Origin: Xylophilus sp.
GTDB lineage: Bacteria; Pseudomonadota; Gammaproteobacteria; Burkholderiales; Burkholderiaceae_C
Reading direction: 5' to 3'
Length of the DNA stretch: 42,550 nt
Assembly: GCA_009914555.1 (NCBI GenBank)
Contig: WNDY01000038.1
Span: forward strand, 1 to 42,550
In this document: positions 19,004 to 27,956 of the stretch, piece by piece
Layout: every line of letters begins with the position of its first letter
How positions within the stretch are numbered: the first letter of the stretch is position 1
Position numbers and translations under genes: made by a program
The notes under the pieces: generated by a model
The model's database searches: none
Told to the model about the DNA's origin: nothing
What the model saw: only the letters and a program-made list of their open reading frames with translations

Positions 19004-19950
19004 ATGACCGGCATCGGCCTGAACTTCGCGACGCTGCGTGCGGCCTATGCGGCCGGCACGCTCACCCCGTCGGCCGTGGTGGACGTGGTATACGACCGCG
19101 TGCAGGCGCGCGGCGACGACCACGTCTGGCTGCATCTCCTTCCGCGCGAAGCGGCGCTGCGCCGGGCGCGCGACATCGAGCGCCGCAAGGCCGCGGGCGA
19201 GGCCCTGCCGCTCTACGGCCTGCCCGATGGCGTGAAGGACAACATCGACATCGCCGGCCTGCCCACCACGGCCGGCTGCGCGGCTTTCGCATACGTGCCG
19301 CAGCACAGCGCGGCCGTGGCCGAGCGATTGGACGCCGCGGGCGCGCTGCTGATCGGCAAGCAGAACCTCGACCAGTTCGCCACCGGCCTGGTCGGCATCC
19401 GCAGCCCCGGAGGCTTCTGCCGCAATGCCTTCAGCGACGACGACGTGCCTGTGAATCGAGATCCGGCTCGGCCGTCGCTGTGCGGCGGGCTTGGTGTCAT
19501 TCTCGATCGGTTCCGACACCGGCGGCTCGGGCCGGGCGCCGACGGCCTGCAACAACATCGTCGGGCTCAAGCCCACGCCGGGCATCGTCAGCACCTTTGG
19601 CTTCGTCCACTGCCACCGCAGCTTCGATGTCGCGCCCGTGTTCGCGCTCACGGTGGACGACGCCTACGACGTGCTGTCGGTGCTGTGGGCCCCGATCCGC
19701 GCGACGCCTATTCGCGGGCCGAGGCACTGCTGCCGGCTGCGGCATCGCCTCCACGCCATTTCGTGTTCGGCGTGCCGTTGGCGCAGCAGCGCGAGTTCTT
19801 CGGCGACGTGCTAGCCGAGCGCCAGTACGGCCGCGCGCTCGACCATCTTCAGGTCCTCGGCGGCGTGCCGCATCCGGTGGACCTCGCACCCTTCCTCGAA
19901 GCCGGCGCACTGCTGTTCGGCAGCGCACTGGTGCCCGAGCGCCGCCTGCG
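19004..19950 (+). pseudogene. Amidase (AtzF/GatA family), broken by several indels and truncated
   Basis: The remnant shows amidase signature parts in three frames. The Lys region DGVKDNIDIAGLPTTAG is in the first frame. GSDTGGSGRAP with the cis-Ser/Ser nucleophile region and NIVGLKPTPGIVST follow in the second, and HFVFGVPLAQQREFF then FLEAGALLFGS return to the first. Frame breaks lie near 19451-19481 and near 19691. The C-terminal part of the enzyme is missing. The family hydrolyses an amide, for example allophanate in urea breakdown. It starts nine bases after the ATPase stop, so it was once part of this operon. Confidence 0.8.
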
Positions 19951-20201
19951 CTACGGCGCATCAGCCTGGGCACGGCGCTGTTGCTCGTGGCCTCGGAGCT
20001 GACCGGTGCCGAGTACGGCATGGGCTACCTGATCCAGATGTCGCAGCAGGTGTTCCGCGTGGACCACATGTTCGTCGGCTTGCTCACGCTCGGTTGCTTG
20101 GCTTCCTGGCCGACCTGCTGTTCGAGCGCGGCCTGCGCGCGGCGCTGCCCTGGTACGGTGCCGAAGGCGCGGCTGCGCGCCGCTTCCGGCCGGAACGCTG
20201 A
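19951..20201 (+). pseudogene. Tail of a second ABC permease, fused to the amidase remnant
   Basis: From about 19951 the plus strand reads RISLGTALLLVASELTGAEYG and YLIQMSQQVFRVDHMFVG, then LLTLGC, the conserved last third of an SsuC/TauC-type permease. A one-base loss in the run TTGG near 20098-20103 shifts the frame; the next frame continues with ADLLFERGLRAALPWYGAEG to a stop at 20199-20201. The start and middle of the gene are absent. A deletion seems to have joined it to the amidase. Confidence 0.82.
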
Positions 20202-20234
20202 CCGGCCGTTTCCTTTTTCTCGGTTTCTCCATCC

Positions 20235-21200
20235 ATGCCTTCTTCGCACGCCGCCGGCGAATCCATCCTTCCTTCCGACCCGCGTCTGCAATCACCCGAC
20301 CCCGAGGTGCGGCGCATCGCCGTGCTGCAGATCGCCGACGAGGCCGACCCCGACCAGGCGCCGCTGCTGGTGGCGGCGCTGCGCGATCCGGCCGCCGCGG
20401 TGCGCGCGGCCGCGGCCGAGGGCCTGCTCGGCATCGAAACCGGGGAGGCCGTGGCCGGCCTCGCGGCGCTGCTCGACGATGCGGATGCCGAAGCGCGCGC
20501 GGCCGCCGCCCACACGCTGAGCGAGCTCAAGCAGCCGGCCAGCGCGGCCTGGCTGCTGCCGTTCGCGTCCGATGGACCGGCGCACGTGCGGGCGGCCGTG
20601 CTGCGGGCGCTGCGCGAGCTGCGCGTGGCCGACGCGGCGGCGCCTGCGCTGGATGCGCTGGCCACGCCCGATGCCGCCCTGCGCCGCGAGGCCGTCGGCG
20701 TGCTGGGCTACCTGCGGCATGCGCCGGCGCTGCCTGCACTGGCGGCCCTGGCCACCGCCGACCCGGCCGACGAGGTGCGCCGCGCGGCCGTGGGCGCTCT
20801 GGCCTTCGCCACGGGCGATGCCGCCGCCGCAGCCGCGGTACAGGCCGCGCTGGCCGATGCGGCCTGGGCGGTGCGCGAGGAGGCGGCCACCGCGCTCGGC
20901 AAGCTGGCCGAGCCCCGGGCCGGCGACGCGCTCGTGCGCTCGCTGGACGACGCCTACTGGCAGGTGCGCCTGCGCGCCGCGCGCAGCCTGGGTCGCCTGC
21001 GCTTCGCGGCGGCCGTGCCGGCGCTGCTGCGGGCGCTGGACCACACGATCAGCAACCTGCGCAAGGAGGCCGCGCTGGCGCTCGGCGAGATCGGCAACCC
21101 GGCGGCGCTGCCCGCGCTGGAGCGGGCGGCGCAGGACCCCGACCCGGAAGTGCGCAAGTTGGCACGCCTGGCAATCGGGCAGCTCGGCATCGGCAAATGA
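20235..21200 (+). CDS. HEAT-repeat (PBS-lyase-type) protein
   Basis: The 321-residue protein consists of about nine tandem HEAT-like repeats, each with a pattern such as DPDPEVRKLARLAIGQLG, DPAAAVRAAAAEGLLGI and DDAYWQVRLRAARSLGRL. There is no signal peptide or membrane segment, so it should be cytoplasmic. Such PBS-lyase-like HEAT proteins (for example CpcE, NblB) act as protein or cofactor-binding scaffolds. It lies at the end of the AprA-like/ABC locus, in the same direction, and is intact even though the genes before it are broken. Its function here is unknown. Confidence 0.88.
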   Translation: MPSSHAAGESILPSDPRLQSPDPEVRRIAVLQIADEADPDQAPLLVAALRDPAAAVRAAAAEGLLGIETGEAVAGLAALLDDADAEARAAAAHTLSELKQPASAAWLLPFASDGPAHVRAAVLRALRELRVADAAAPALDALATPDAALRREAVGVLGYLRHAPALPALAALATADPADEVRRAAVGALAFATGDAAAAAAVQAALADAAWAVREEAATALGKLAEPRAGDALVRSLDDAYWQVRLRAARSLGRLRFAAAVPALLRALDHTISNLRKEAALALGEIGNPAALPALERAAQDPDPEVRKLARLAIGQLGIGK

Positions 21201-21273
21201 ATACCCCGGGGTGACTGCCATGGAGCGCCTCTGATATGCGCGCCAGCGGCTGGATGGGGCGGGGGTATGCAGC

Positions 21274-22755
21274 CTAGAGCGACGCTCGGATCAACGCGCC
21301 CAGCCGCTCCGCCAGCGCCGGATCGGTGCAGTTGGTGAAGCTCGCGAGGATCGCTGCGTCGCCGCGGCCCGACGCCCACCAGCGCGACATCGGCTGCACC
21401 GCCATGCCGTGGGCCAGCAGCCGCTCGGCCAGCGGCACGTCGGTGCGCTCGCCCGGCAGCCGCACGACCAGGTGCATGCCGCCGGGCTGGGGCGCGGCTT
21501 GCAGGCGCGCGCCCGGGCCGCGCTCCAGCGCGGCGAGCGTAGCGGCGCGGCGCTCGGCATAGAGCCGGCGCATGCGCTGGATGTGGCGGGAGAAATGCCC
21601 CTCGGCCATGAAGCCGGCGACGACGGACTGCGTGCCCGCCGGCGCGGCTGCGGCGAAGAACACATGGTGGACGCGCTCGAAGATGGCCACCTGCGCGTCC
21701 GGCACCACCAGGTAGGCCAGCCGGATGCCCGGGAACAGCACCTGGCTGAAGCTGCCCGCATGGAGCACGCGGCCGTGGCGGTCCAGGCTCGCCAGCGCCG
21801 GCAGCGGCCGGCTGGCGTAGCGGTATTCGCCGTCGTAGTCGTCCTCCAGCACCCAGGCGCCGCGCGCGGCGGCCCAGTCCAGCAGCGCCTGCCGGCGCGG
21901 CAGCGACAACGACATCGACAGCGGGCTCTGGTGCGCCGGCGTGACGGCGGCGAGCCGGGCGTCGGGCGCCAGCGCGATGCCGCGCTCCACGTCCAGCCCG
22001 TGCGCGTCGACCGGCACCGGCACGGTGTCCAGGCCCATGGCCTGCAGCAGCTGGCGCGTGGGCGGATAGCCCGGGTCCTCGACCCAGGCCCGGTCGCCCG
22101 CGTGCAGCAGCGCCAGCGCGGCCAGCTGCACGTTGCTGCGGTGGCCGGTGGTGACGAAGACCTGGTGCGCGCCGCAGTCGATGCCGCGCGCCACCTGCAG
22201 GTACGACGCGATGGCGCTGCGCAGCGCCGGCAGGCCGTGCGGCGCGGGATAGTCCAGGTCGGCCGCCTGCATGCCGCGCAGGTAGCGCGCGCCCAGCCGC
22301 GCCCAGAGCTTGCGCGGGAAGGCGTCGAGCGCCGGCACGCCCATCTGGAAGGGCAGCAGCTGCGCAGGCCGCGACAGCAGCGCGTGCGGGTCGCCGGTCC
22401 GCGGGGCCGGGCCGGGCGGAGGGGGCGATGTGGCGGCGGCGGCAGGCTGCAGGGCCGGGTGGACGACGGTGCCCGCCTGGCCGCGCGCCAGCAGGTAGCC
22501 CTCGGAGGCCAGCAGTTCGTAGGCCACCTCGATGGTGCCGCAGGCCACGCCCAGCTCCCTGGACAGCGCGCGGGCCGAGGGCAGCCGGTCGCCGGGTGCC
22601 AGCGTGCCGGCGCCGACGGCGGCGCGCACCCGGTCGTAGAGCTGGCGGTACAGCGGTGCGCCGCCCTGCGGGACCAGCGGCGCAAAGGCGTCCGCCGGGG
22701 CGGGAGCGTCAGCAGTCATGGCCTGGTGCGGAGGTCTGTTTTCGCTCCAGGTCAT
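21274..22755 (-). CDS. MocR/PdxR-type regulator (GntR HTH + aminotransferase fold), PLP lysine replaced
   Basis: The 493-residue protein has an N-terminal GntR winged helix (GAPLYRQLYDRVRAAV, then SARALSRELGVACGTIEVAY, about 35-95) and a class-I aminotransferase domain (VFVTTGHRSNVQLAALAL, ILEDDYDGEYR-like stretch). The expected PLP-binding Lys of the GSFSK motif is Gln at residue 338 (HAGSFSQVLFPGIRL), which is a CAG codon at 21744-21742. It may therefore not form a normal Schiff base. ATG 22755 lies six bases after the PuuD-like stop; ATG 22719 is also possible. Confidence 0.88.
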   Translation of the reverse strand: MTWSENRPPHQAMTADAPAPADAFAPLVPQGGAPLYRQLYDRVRAAVGAGTLAPGDRLPSARALSRELGVACGTIEVAYELLASEGYLLARGQAGTVVHPALQPAAAATSPPPPGPAPRTGDPHALLSRPAQLLPFQMGVPALDAFPRKLWARLGARYLRGMQAADLDYPAPHGLPALRSAIASYLQVARGIDCGAHQVFVTTGHRSNVQLAALALLHAGDRAWVEDPGYPPTRQLLQAMGLDTVPVPVDAHGLDVERGIALAPDARLAAVTPAHQSPLSMSLSLPRRQALLDWAAARGAWVLEDDYDGEYRYASRPLPALASLDRHGRVLHAGSFSQVLFPGIRLAYLVVPDAQVAIFERVHHVFFAAAAPAGTQSVVAGFMAEGHFSRHIQRMRRLYAERRAATLAALERGPGARLQAAPQPGGMHLVVRLPGERTDVPLAERLLAHGMAVQPMSRWWASGRGDAAILASFTNCTDPALAERLGALIRASL

Positions 22756-22761
22756 TGTGTG

Positions 22762-23661
22762 TCAGCGCCGCAGCAGCAGCGCCTGGCGCAGCAGCCGCGC
22801 CGCCCGGTCGCGGATGCGGAACGGGCTGTGCCCCGGCCGCGGCCGCACCTTGGCGCGGGCGCAGGCGGCCAGGAAGTCCTGCAGGATGGCGGTGTCATCG
22901 AAGCCTCCGCCGCTGCCCGCCCGGTGGAATTCGGGGTGCCACTGCGTGGCCGCGATGTAGCCGCGGCCCCGGTGCGCCCGGCGCCGGATCGCCTCGGGCA
23001 CCGCGTCGGGATAGCTCCAGGCTTCGACGACGAAGTCCGGCGCCAGCGCCTTGATGCCCTGGTGGTGGATGCTGTTGACCGTGGTGCGCTCCATGCCGGG
23101 GTACATCTGCGCCAGCCGCGTGCCGGGCACGATGTCGATCTCGTGGAAGTGCTGGTCGTAGGCCGCGGCGTTGCGGTGCTGCTGCGCGTTCGGATGCTGC
23201 GTCTCGATGTCCTGATAGAGCGTGCCGCCGAAGGCCACGTTGATCAGCTGCAGCCCGCGGCAGACGCCGAAGATCGGCTTGCCGGCCTGCTCGAAGGCCT
23301 CGACCACGGCCAGGTCGTAGAGGTCGCGCACCCGGTCGCCGAGCCAGGCGTCCTTCAGCGGCGCTTCGCCGTAGCTGCCGGGCCAGACGTCGGCGCCGCC
23401 GTGCATGACCACGCCGTCGAGCCATTCGGCGTAGTGGCCCAGCGTGACGTCGCCGCGCGCCGTCTCGCCGGTGGGGCAGGGCACCATCACCACCATCGCG
23501 CCGGCCGACATGATCCAGTGCGCGATCGACTGTTCCACGTACTGCAGCGTCTTGTTGGTGAACAGCGGGCGCGACGGGTCGGCGTGCTGGAAGCAGGCCG
23601 ACAGGCCGATCTTGAGGCGCGGGCCGGCGCCGGTGGCGAGGTTCTTGGCAGGATGCTTCAT
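22762..23661 (-). CDS. Gamma-glutamyl-gamma-aminobutyrate hydrolase-like (peptidase C26, PuuD type)
   Basis: The 299-residue protein has the class I glutamine amidotransferase core: VVMHGGADVWPGSYGEAP, KPIFGVCRGLQLINVAFGG with the nucleophile Cys134, and TQWHPEFH with the catalytic His. Family members cleave gamma-glutamyl-GABA or similar compounds. I use ATG 23661 (KHPAKNLATG); an in-frame ATG at about 23709 adds an arginine-rich stretch. It is followed closely by the MocR-type gene, so the two probably form an operon for polyamine/GABA-type metabolism. Confidence 0.9.
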   Translation of the reverse strand: MKHPAKNLATGAGPRLKIGLSACFQHADPSRPLFTNKTLQYVEQSIAHWIMSAGAMVVMVPCPTGETARGDVTLGHYAEWLDGVVMHGGADVWPGSYGEAPLKDAWLGDRVRDLYDLAVVEAFEQAGKPIFGVCRGLQLINVAFGGTLYQDIETQHPNAQQHRNAAAYDQHFHEIDIVPGTRLAQMYPGMERTTVNSIHHQGIKALAPDFVVEAWSYPDAVPEAIRRRAHRGRGYIAATQWHPEFHRAGSGGGFDDTAILQDFLAACARAKVRPRPGHSPFRIRDRAARLLRQALLLRR

Positions 23662-24006
23662 GGCACGGTGCCGCCACGGCACACATGCGCGGGCAGCGCG
23701 GAAAGACATGGATTCTTTTGTAGCACCTGGACCATGGCAGAGGTGTAGGAATGTGACGCGCGGCGGCGCGAACGGTGGGCGCCGGCAGCGTGGAGCGGCA
23801 ATACTTCCCAAGGTATCGATCTGTAGCGATTGAAGGAAGGGCACAATGGGATGTTGGGTCAGGGAGTATGTGTCCGGCAGCGCACCTTTGACAGAAGTTA
23901 ACGCCGGCCGCGCCGGGCAGGCGCATGATGGCTGCATGCAACGCAGCGACCCGGCTGCGGTGCGATCAACGAGGCATGTTCGCCAACGCGAGAAAGGAGA
24001 AAGCAC
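23662..24006. other. Intergenic region between PuuD-like and HPF genes
   Basis: About 345 bases without a recognised gene separate two divergent genes. It contains motif copy B (23854-23872) and a TTGACA (23888-23893) with no convincing -10 at the usual distance. Both genes' promoters are presumably here. Confidence 0.5.
23854..23872. repeat. 19-bp motif, copy B (TTGGGTCAGGGAGTATGTG)
   Basis: This matches the motif at 12349-12367 at 17 of 19 positions, including GGGAGTATGTG in full. It lies 135 bases upstream of the HPF-type gene. Confidence 0.55.
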
Positions 24007-24360
24007 ATGCAAGTCCAGGTACGCACCGACGATCACATCCACGGCGGCGAGTCGCTGGCCCAGTGGCTGCAGGACGAGACCACGACCCGGCTGGCGCGCT
24101 TCCGCGACTACGTGAGCCGCGTGGAGGTCTTCCTGAGCGACGTCGATGCCGGCAAGTCCGGCGCAGCCGACAAGCGCGCGCTGATCGAGGCGCGCGTCAA
24201 CGGCCGGCCGGCGGTGGCCGCGAGCGCCGAGGCCGACAAGACGGCCGTGGCCTTCACCGCCGCGATCACCAAGCTCCAGCATGCGCTTGACGCCGAAGTC
24301 GGCCGCCTGAAGGACCACGGGCGCGAATCGATCCGCGGCGCGCAGGAGCCCGCGGCCTGA
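24007..24360 (+). CDS. HPF/RaiA-family ribosome-associated protein
   Basis: The 117-residue protein begins MQVQVRTDDHIHGGESLAQ and continues with LARFRDYVSRVEVFLSDVDA and KLQHALDAEVGRLKDHGRES. This is the short HPF/RaiA-like fold found in Burkholderiales (beta-alpha-beta-beta-beta-alpha). Members bind the ribosome in resting cells. It has a strong ribosome-binding site (AAGGAG, 8 bases before ATG) and a strong terminator directly after it, so it is probably a single-gene unit expressed at high level. Confidence 0.85.
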   Translation: MQVQVRTDDHIHGGESLAQWLQDETTTRLARFRDYVSRVEVFLSDVDAGKSGAADKRALIEARVNGRPAVAASAEADKTAVAFTAAITKLQHALDAEVGRLKDHGRESIRGAQEPAA

Positions 24361-24394
24361 CGCGGCGCCCCCGGCCGCCGCCTGCGGCTGCGCC

Positions 24395-24430
24395 AGCCCG
24401 GCCCGCGTGCCGGGCTTCGTTTTTGTTGTT
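24395..24430 (+). terminator. Rho-independent terminator of the HPF-type gene
   Basis: AGCCCGGC and GCCGGGCT form a perfect 8-bp stem with a 6-base loop, followed by TCGTTTTTGTTGTT. It lies 35 bases after the HPF-type stop and just before the 3' end of the convergent ABC exporter. Confidence 0.88.
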
Positions 24431-24431
24431 G

Positions 24432-26294
24432 TCAGGCCGCCTCGGCCACCGGCGCGTCGTCCTCCGCCAGGAAGCCGCCCGACTGGTGGCGCCACAGCGC
24501 CGCGTAGTGGCCGCCGCGCGCCAGCAGCTCGGCATGCGTGCCCTGCTCGGCGATGCGGCCGGCGTCGAGCACGACGAGCCGGTCCATGCGCGCGATGGTC
24601 GAGAGCCGGTGGGCGATGGCGATCACCGTCTTGCCTTCCATGAGGCCCGCGAGCTGCTCCTGGATCGCGGCCTCGATCTCGCTGTCGAGGGCGCTCGTCG
24701 CCTCGTCGAGCACGAGGATCGGCGCATCCTTCAATATCACCCGCGCGATCGCGATGCGCTGGCGCTGCCCGCCCGAGAGCTTGACGCCGCGCTCGCCCAC
24801 GTGCGCGTCGTAGCCGGTGCGCCCGCTGCCGTCGTCGAGCTTTTCGATGAACTCGTGCGCATGCGCCAGCCGCGCGGCCCGCTCGATCTCGGCCGCCGTG
24901 GACTGCGGGCGGCCGTAGCGGATGTTGTCGGCAATGGAGCGGTGCAGCAGCGAGGTGTCCTGCGTCACCAGCCCCACGGCCGCGCGCACGCTCTCCTGCG
25001 TGACGGTGCGCACGTCCTGCCCGTCGATCGTGATGCGGCCCGCGTCCACGTCGTGGAAGCGCAGCAGCAGGCTCACCAGCGTCGACTTGCCCGAGCCCGA
25101 GCGGCCGACGAGGCCCACGCGCTCGCCGGGGCGCACCTCCAGGTCCAGGCCGTCGATCACCGGCCGCCCGCCCGCGTGGTAGGCGAAGCGCACGCCGTCG
25201 AAGCGGATCGCGCCGGCCGCCACCGTGAGCGGCCGGGCCCCCGGCGCGTCGAGCAGTTCGTGCGGCACCGCGATGGTCCGCATGCCGTCCTGCACCGTTC
25301 CCACGTTCTCGAAGATGCCGGCGATCTCGAACGACACCCAGCCCGAGGCGTTGGCGATCTGCCAGGCCAGCGGGATGGCCGTGGCCACCTGCGCGGCGCT
25401 GGCCGCGCCGGTGCTCCAGAGCGCCAGGCCGATGGCTGCGGTGCTGGTGAGCAGCAGCGCGTTCATCGCGTTGAGCGTGAGCACGAAGCGCGCGACCATG
25501 CGCATGTGGCCGGCGATGGTCTGCTGGTGTTCCTCGACCGCCTCGCGCACATAGGCGTTCTCGTCGGCCACCTTGGCGAACAGCTTCACCGTGAGGATGT
25601 TGGTGTAGCTGTCGACGATGCGCGCCACGACGAGCGAGCGCAGGTCCGAGCGCACCCGCGCCAGCTCGCGCAGCCGCGGCACGAAGTGGCGCAGGAAGAA
25701 CACGTAGGCCACGAGCCACGCGAGCGTGGGCAGCCCGAGCCGCCAGTCGGCCAGCGCCATGAGGACCAGTGCGAATACGCCATAGGTCGTGATGAAGGTC
25801 AGCGCGCGGATCGCCGAGATCACGCTGTCGCGCAGCGCTTCGGCGGTCTGCATCACGCGGTTGGCGATGCGCCCGGCGAAGTCCTTCTGGAAGAACGACC
25901 AGCCCTGGCGTGCCACATGCCAGTGGCTCTGCCAGCGGATCAGGCTGGTCACGCCGGGCACCACGAGGAAGTGCCGCACGGCCGTGTCGGCCGCCTGCAG
26001 CAGCGGGCGCAGCACGAGCACGAGGCCGAGCATCAGCGCAAGCTGCAGCCCGTGGTCGGCGAGCGCGGCGGCGCGGTCGGTCGCTTCGAGCAGCTTCACG
26101 AGCCGGCCGATCACGACCGGAATGCCCATGTCGGCCAGCGCCACCAGCAGGCAGGTCGCCACCATCGCCAGATAGGGCCCGCGGGTCTGGCGGATGAAGT
26201 GCCAGCAGAACGCGCCGAGCCCAGAGGGCGGGCCGTGCGGCGGGGGCGTGCGCGTGCCGGAGATGACGGATTCGAGGCAGGAGACCAAAGGCAT
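24432..26294 (-). CDS. ABC exporter (fused TMD-NBD, MsbA/LmrA type)
   Basis: The 620-residue half-transporter has an N-terminal membrane domain of six helices (for example YLAMVATCLLVALADMGIPV, LALMLGLVLVLRPLL) and a C-terminal ATPase. The ATPase shows Walker A (LVGRSGSGKSTLV), signature (VKLSGGQRQRIAIARV), Walker B (PILVLDEATSALD) and switch His (AHRLSTIARMD). It works as a homodimer in the inner membrane to export an unknown lipid or drug-like substrate. ATG 26294 opens the frame; longer readings upstream on this strand lack membrane-protein content. Confidence 0.92.
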   Translation of the reverse strand: MPLVSCLESVISGTRTPPPHGPPSGLGAFCWHFIRQTRGPYLAMVATCLLVALADMGIPVVIGRLVKLLEATDRAAALADHGLQLALMLGLVLVLRPLLQAADTAVRHFLVVPGVTSLIRWQSHWHVARQGWSFFQKDFAGRIANRVMQTAEALRDSVISAIRALTFITTYGVFALVLMALADWRLGLPTLAWLVAYVFFLRHFVPRLRELARVRSDLRSLVVARIVDSYTNILTVKLFAKVADENAYVREAVEEHQQTIAGHMRMVARFVLTLNAMNALLLTSTAAIGLALWSTGAASAAQVATAIPLAWQIANASGWVSFEIAGIFENVGTVQDGMRTIAVPHELLDAPGARPLTVAAGAIRFDGVRFAYHAGGRPVIDGLDLEVRPGERVGLVGRSGSGKSTLVSLLLRFHDVDAGRITIDGQDVRTVTQESVRAAVGLVTQDTSLLHRSIADNIRYGRPQSTAAEIERAARLAHAHEFIEKLDDGSGRTGYDAHVGERGVKLSGGQRQRIAIARVILKDAPILVLDEATSALDSEIEAAIQEQLAGLMEGKTVIAIAHRLSTIARMDRLVVLDAGRIAEQGTHAELLARGGHYAALWRHQSGGFLAEDDAPVAEAA

Positions 26295-26524
26295 GCGGGC
26301 AGGATAGGCGACGGCGAAACCCCTCGCCGCTGCAATCCTGATGCCAGGCGTCCTGCCCTGGGGAGCAGGGTGCGCCACTGCCCCGCGCGCAGCAGCGATG
26401 CAGCCGGCCTGCTGGTTGCACAGCAGCCGGTGTCCACCAGGCGCACAGCCTGGACTGTAGGGGGATATATGGCGCTGGTGCCCGTGGACCAATGACTGGC
26501 GCCGGTTGGACCTGGGGGTATTTT
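26295..26524. other. Intergenic region between ssuD and ABC exporter
   Basis: About 230 bases without a gene. It contains two GGGGG(T/A)AT motifs (26460 and 26515) of the type seen at several gene ends in this window. Confidence 0.4.
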
Positions 26525-27724
26525 CTAGCTCTGCGCCACCTTCAGCGCCGGCTGGCGCGGCTGCGCATCGTGCGCGATCGCCTCGCCGAACGGGCTCAGC
26601 AGGTTGGCGCCGACCTTCTGGCGCAGCGCCAGCGGCAGCCGCGGGAAGACCAGCTCGGCGAAGCGGTAGGCCTCCTCCAGGTGCGGATAGCCCGAGAGCA
26701 CGAAGGTGTCGGCTCCCAGGTCGGCGTATTCCTTGAGCCGGTCGGCCACCTGCTGCGGGCGGCCGACCAGCGCCGTGCCCGCGCCGCCGCGCACCAGGCC
26801 CACGCCGGCCCAGAGGTTGGGGCTGATCTCCAGCGCCGCGCGGCTGCGGTCGATGCGGCCGCCGTGCAGCGTGGTCATGCGCTGCTGGCCGTGCGAATCG
26901 AGCTGCGACAGCGACGCCTGCGCGCGGGAGATCGTCGCGTCGTCGAGGCTGCCGATGAGCCGCTCGGCGTCGGCCCAGGCCTCGTCCTCGGTCTCGCGCA
27001 CCAGTACGTGCAGCCGCACGCCGAAGCGCACCGTGCAGCCCCGCTGCGCGGCGCGCGCGCGGATGTCGGCGAACTTGGCCGCCACATCGGCCGGCCGCTC
27101 GCCCCAGGAGATGTACAGCTCCACCTCCTCGGCCGCGAGCGCGTGGCCTGCGGGCGACGAGCCGCCGAAGAACAGCGGCGGATGCGGCTGCGACAGCGCC
27201 GGAAAGCTCAGCCGCGCGCCCTTGACCTGCACATGCTCGCCGGCGAAGTCCACCGTCTCGCCGGCGAACAGCCGCTTCCACACGGTGAGGAACTCGCGCG
27301 CATGGTCGTAGCGCGCGTCGTGGCTCAGGAAGGTGCCGTCGCCCTCCAGGTCGCCCGCGTCGCCGCCGGCCACCACGTTGACCAGCAGCCGCCCGCCCGA
27401 GAGACGGTCGAGCGTCGCGGCCATGCGCGCATTGGCCGTCACCGAGAAGGTCGTCGGCCGCAGCGCGACCAGGAACTTCAGCCGCTGCGTCACCGGGACC
27501 AGGCTCGCGGCGACGATCCACGAGTCCTCGCACGAGCGCCCGGTCGGGATCAGCACGCCGCCGTAGCCCAGCCGCTCGGCGGCCTGGGCGATCTGCTGGA
27601 GGTAGGTCTGGTCCACCGCGCGCGACTGGCTGGCGCTGCCGAGGTAGCGGCCGTCGCCGTGGGTGGGCAGGAACCAGAAGACATTGAGCGGCTGGCCGCC
27701 GCCGGTGCCGTTGTCGTTGCTCAT
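26525..27724 (-). CDS. ssuD: FMNH2-dependent alkanesulfonate monooxygenase
   Basis: The 399-residue protein is a bacterial-luciferase-like TIM barrel: [16 protein letters not shown], then [32 protein letters not shown] and [14 protein letters not shown], all typical of SsuD. It releases sulfite from alkanesulfonates with FMNH2 and O2; a flavin reductase partner (SsuE) is not next to it. ATG 27724 has AGGGAG at the right distance; longer in-frame readings add an unrelated basic tail. The ssuA/B/C genes are not adjacent, but the SsuABC-like operon at 15.9-19.0 kb is in the same window. Confidence 0.92.
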   Translation of the reverse strand: MSNDNGTGGGQPLNVFWFLPTHGDGRYLGSASQSRAVDQTYLQQIAQAAERLGYGGVLIPTGRSCEDSWIVAASLVPVTQRLKFLVALRPTTFSVTANARMAATLDRLSGGRLLVNVVAGGDAGDLEGDGTFLSHDARYDHAREFLTVWKRLFAGETVDFAGEHVQVKGARLSFPALSQPHPPLFFGGSSPAGHALAAEEVELYISWGERPADVAAKFADIRARAAQRGCTVRFGVRLHVLVRETEDEAWADAERLIGSLDDATISRAQASLSQLDSHGQQRMTTLHGGRIDRSRAALEISPNLWAGVGLVRGGAGTALVGRPQQVADRLKEYADLGADTFVLSGYPHLEEAYRFAELVFPRLPLALRQKVGANLLSPFGEAIAHDAQPRQPALKVAQS

Positions 27725-27956
27725 TCGAAGAACTCCCTGAAGTGCGTGTGGCGCGCCCTGCGGCGCGGCCCGATGGGTGACGAGGAGGCCATTCTTCGAA
27801 GGCGGCGGCGCGGCGGCGTTGATCTTCCGCAATGCGCCGGCGTCCACGGAAAAAGTCATATCGACATGCGCAAACCGCCGATGCGATCCGGCGCCGCAAG
27901 GTCGCCGCCGATCCGCGCCATACTGCGCGCCCTCGCAGCTTCACTGCCATCCGCTC
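27725..27956. promoter_or_regulatory. Divergent promoter region, ssuD/methyltransferase
   Basis: This 230-base gap between divergent genes carries TTCGAAGAA (27724-27732, touching the ssuD start) and its inverse TTCTTCGAA (27792-27800). The pair could be a looped or paired operator. No promoter boxes are certain. Confidence 0.35.

Noticed and set aside
23888..23893. TTGACA as a promoter -35 for the HPF-type gene
   Set aside because: No -10 box lies at the proper distance; the following sequence is GC-rich.
22762..26421. A very long minus-strand frame across the PuuD-like, HPF and ABC genes
   Set aside because: Only the PuuD-like part from 23661 is real. The rest is antisense to HPF or out of frame in the ABC exporter.
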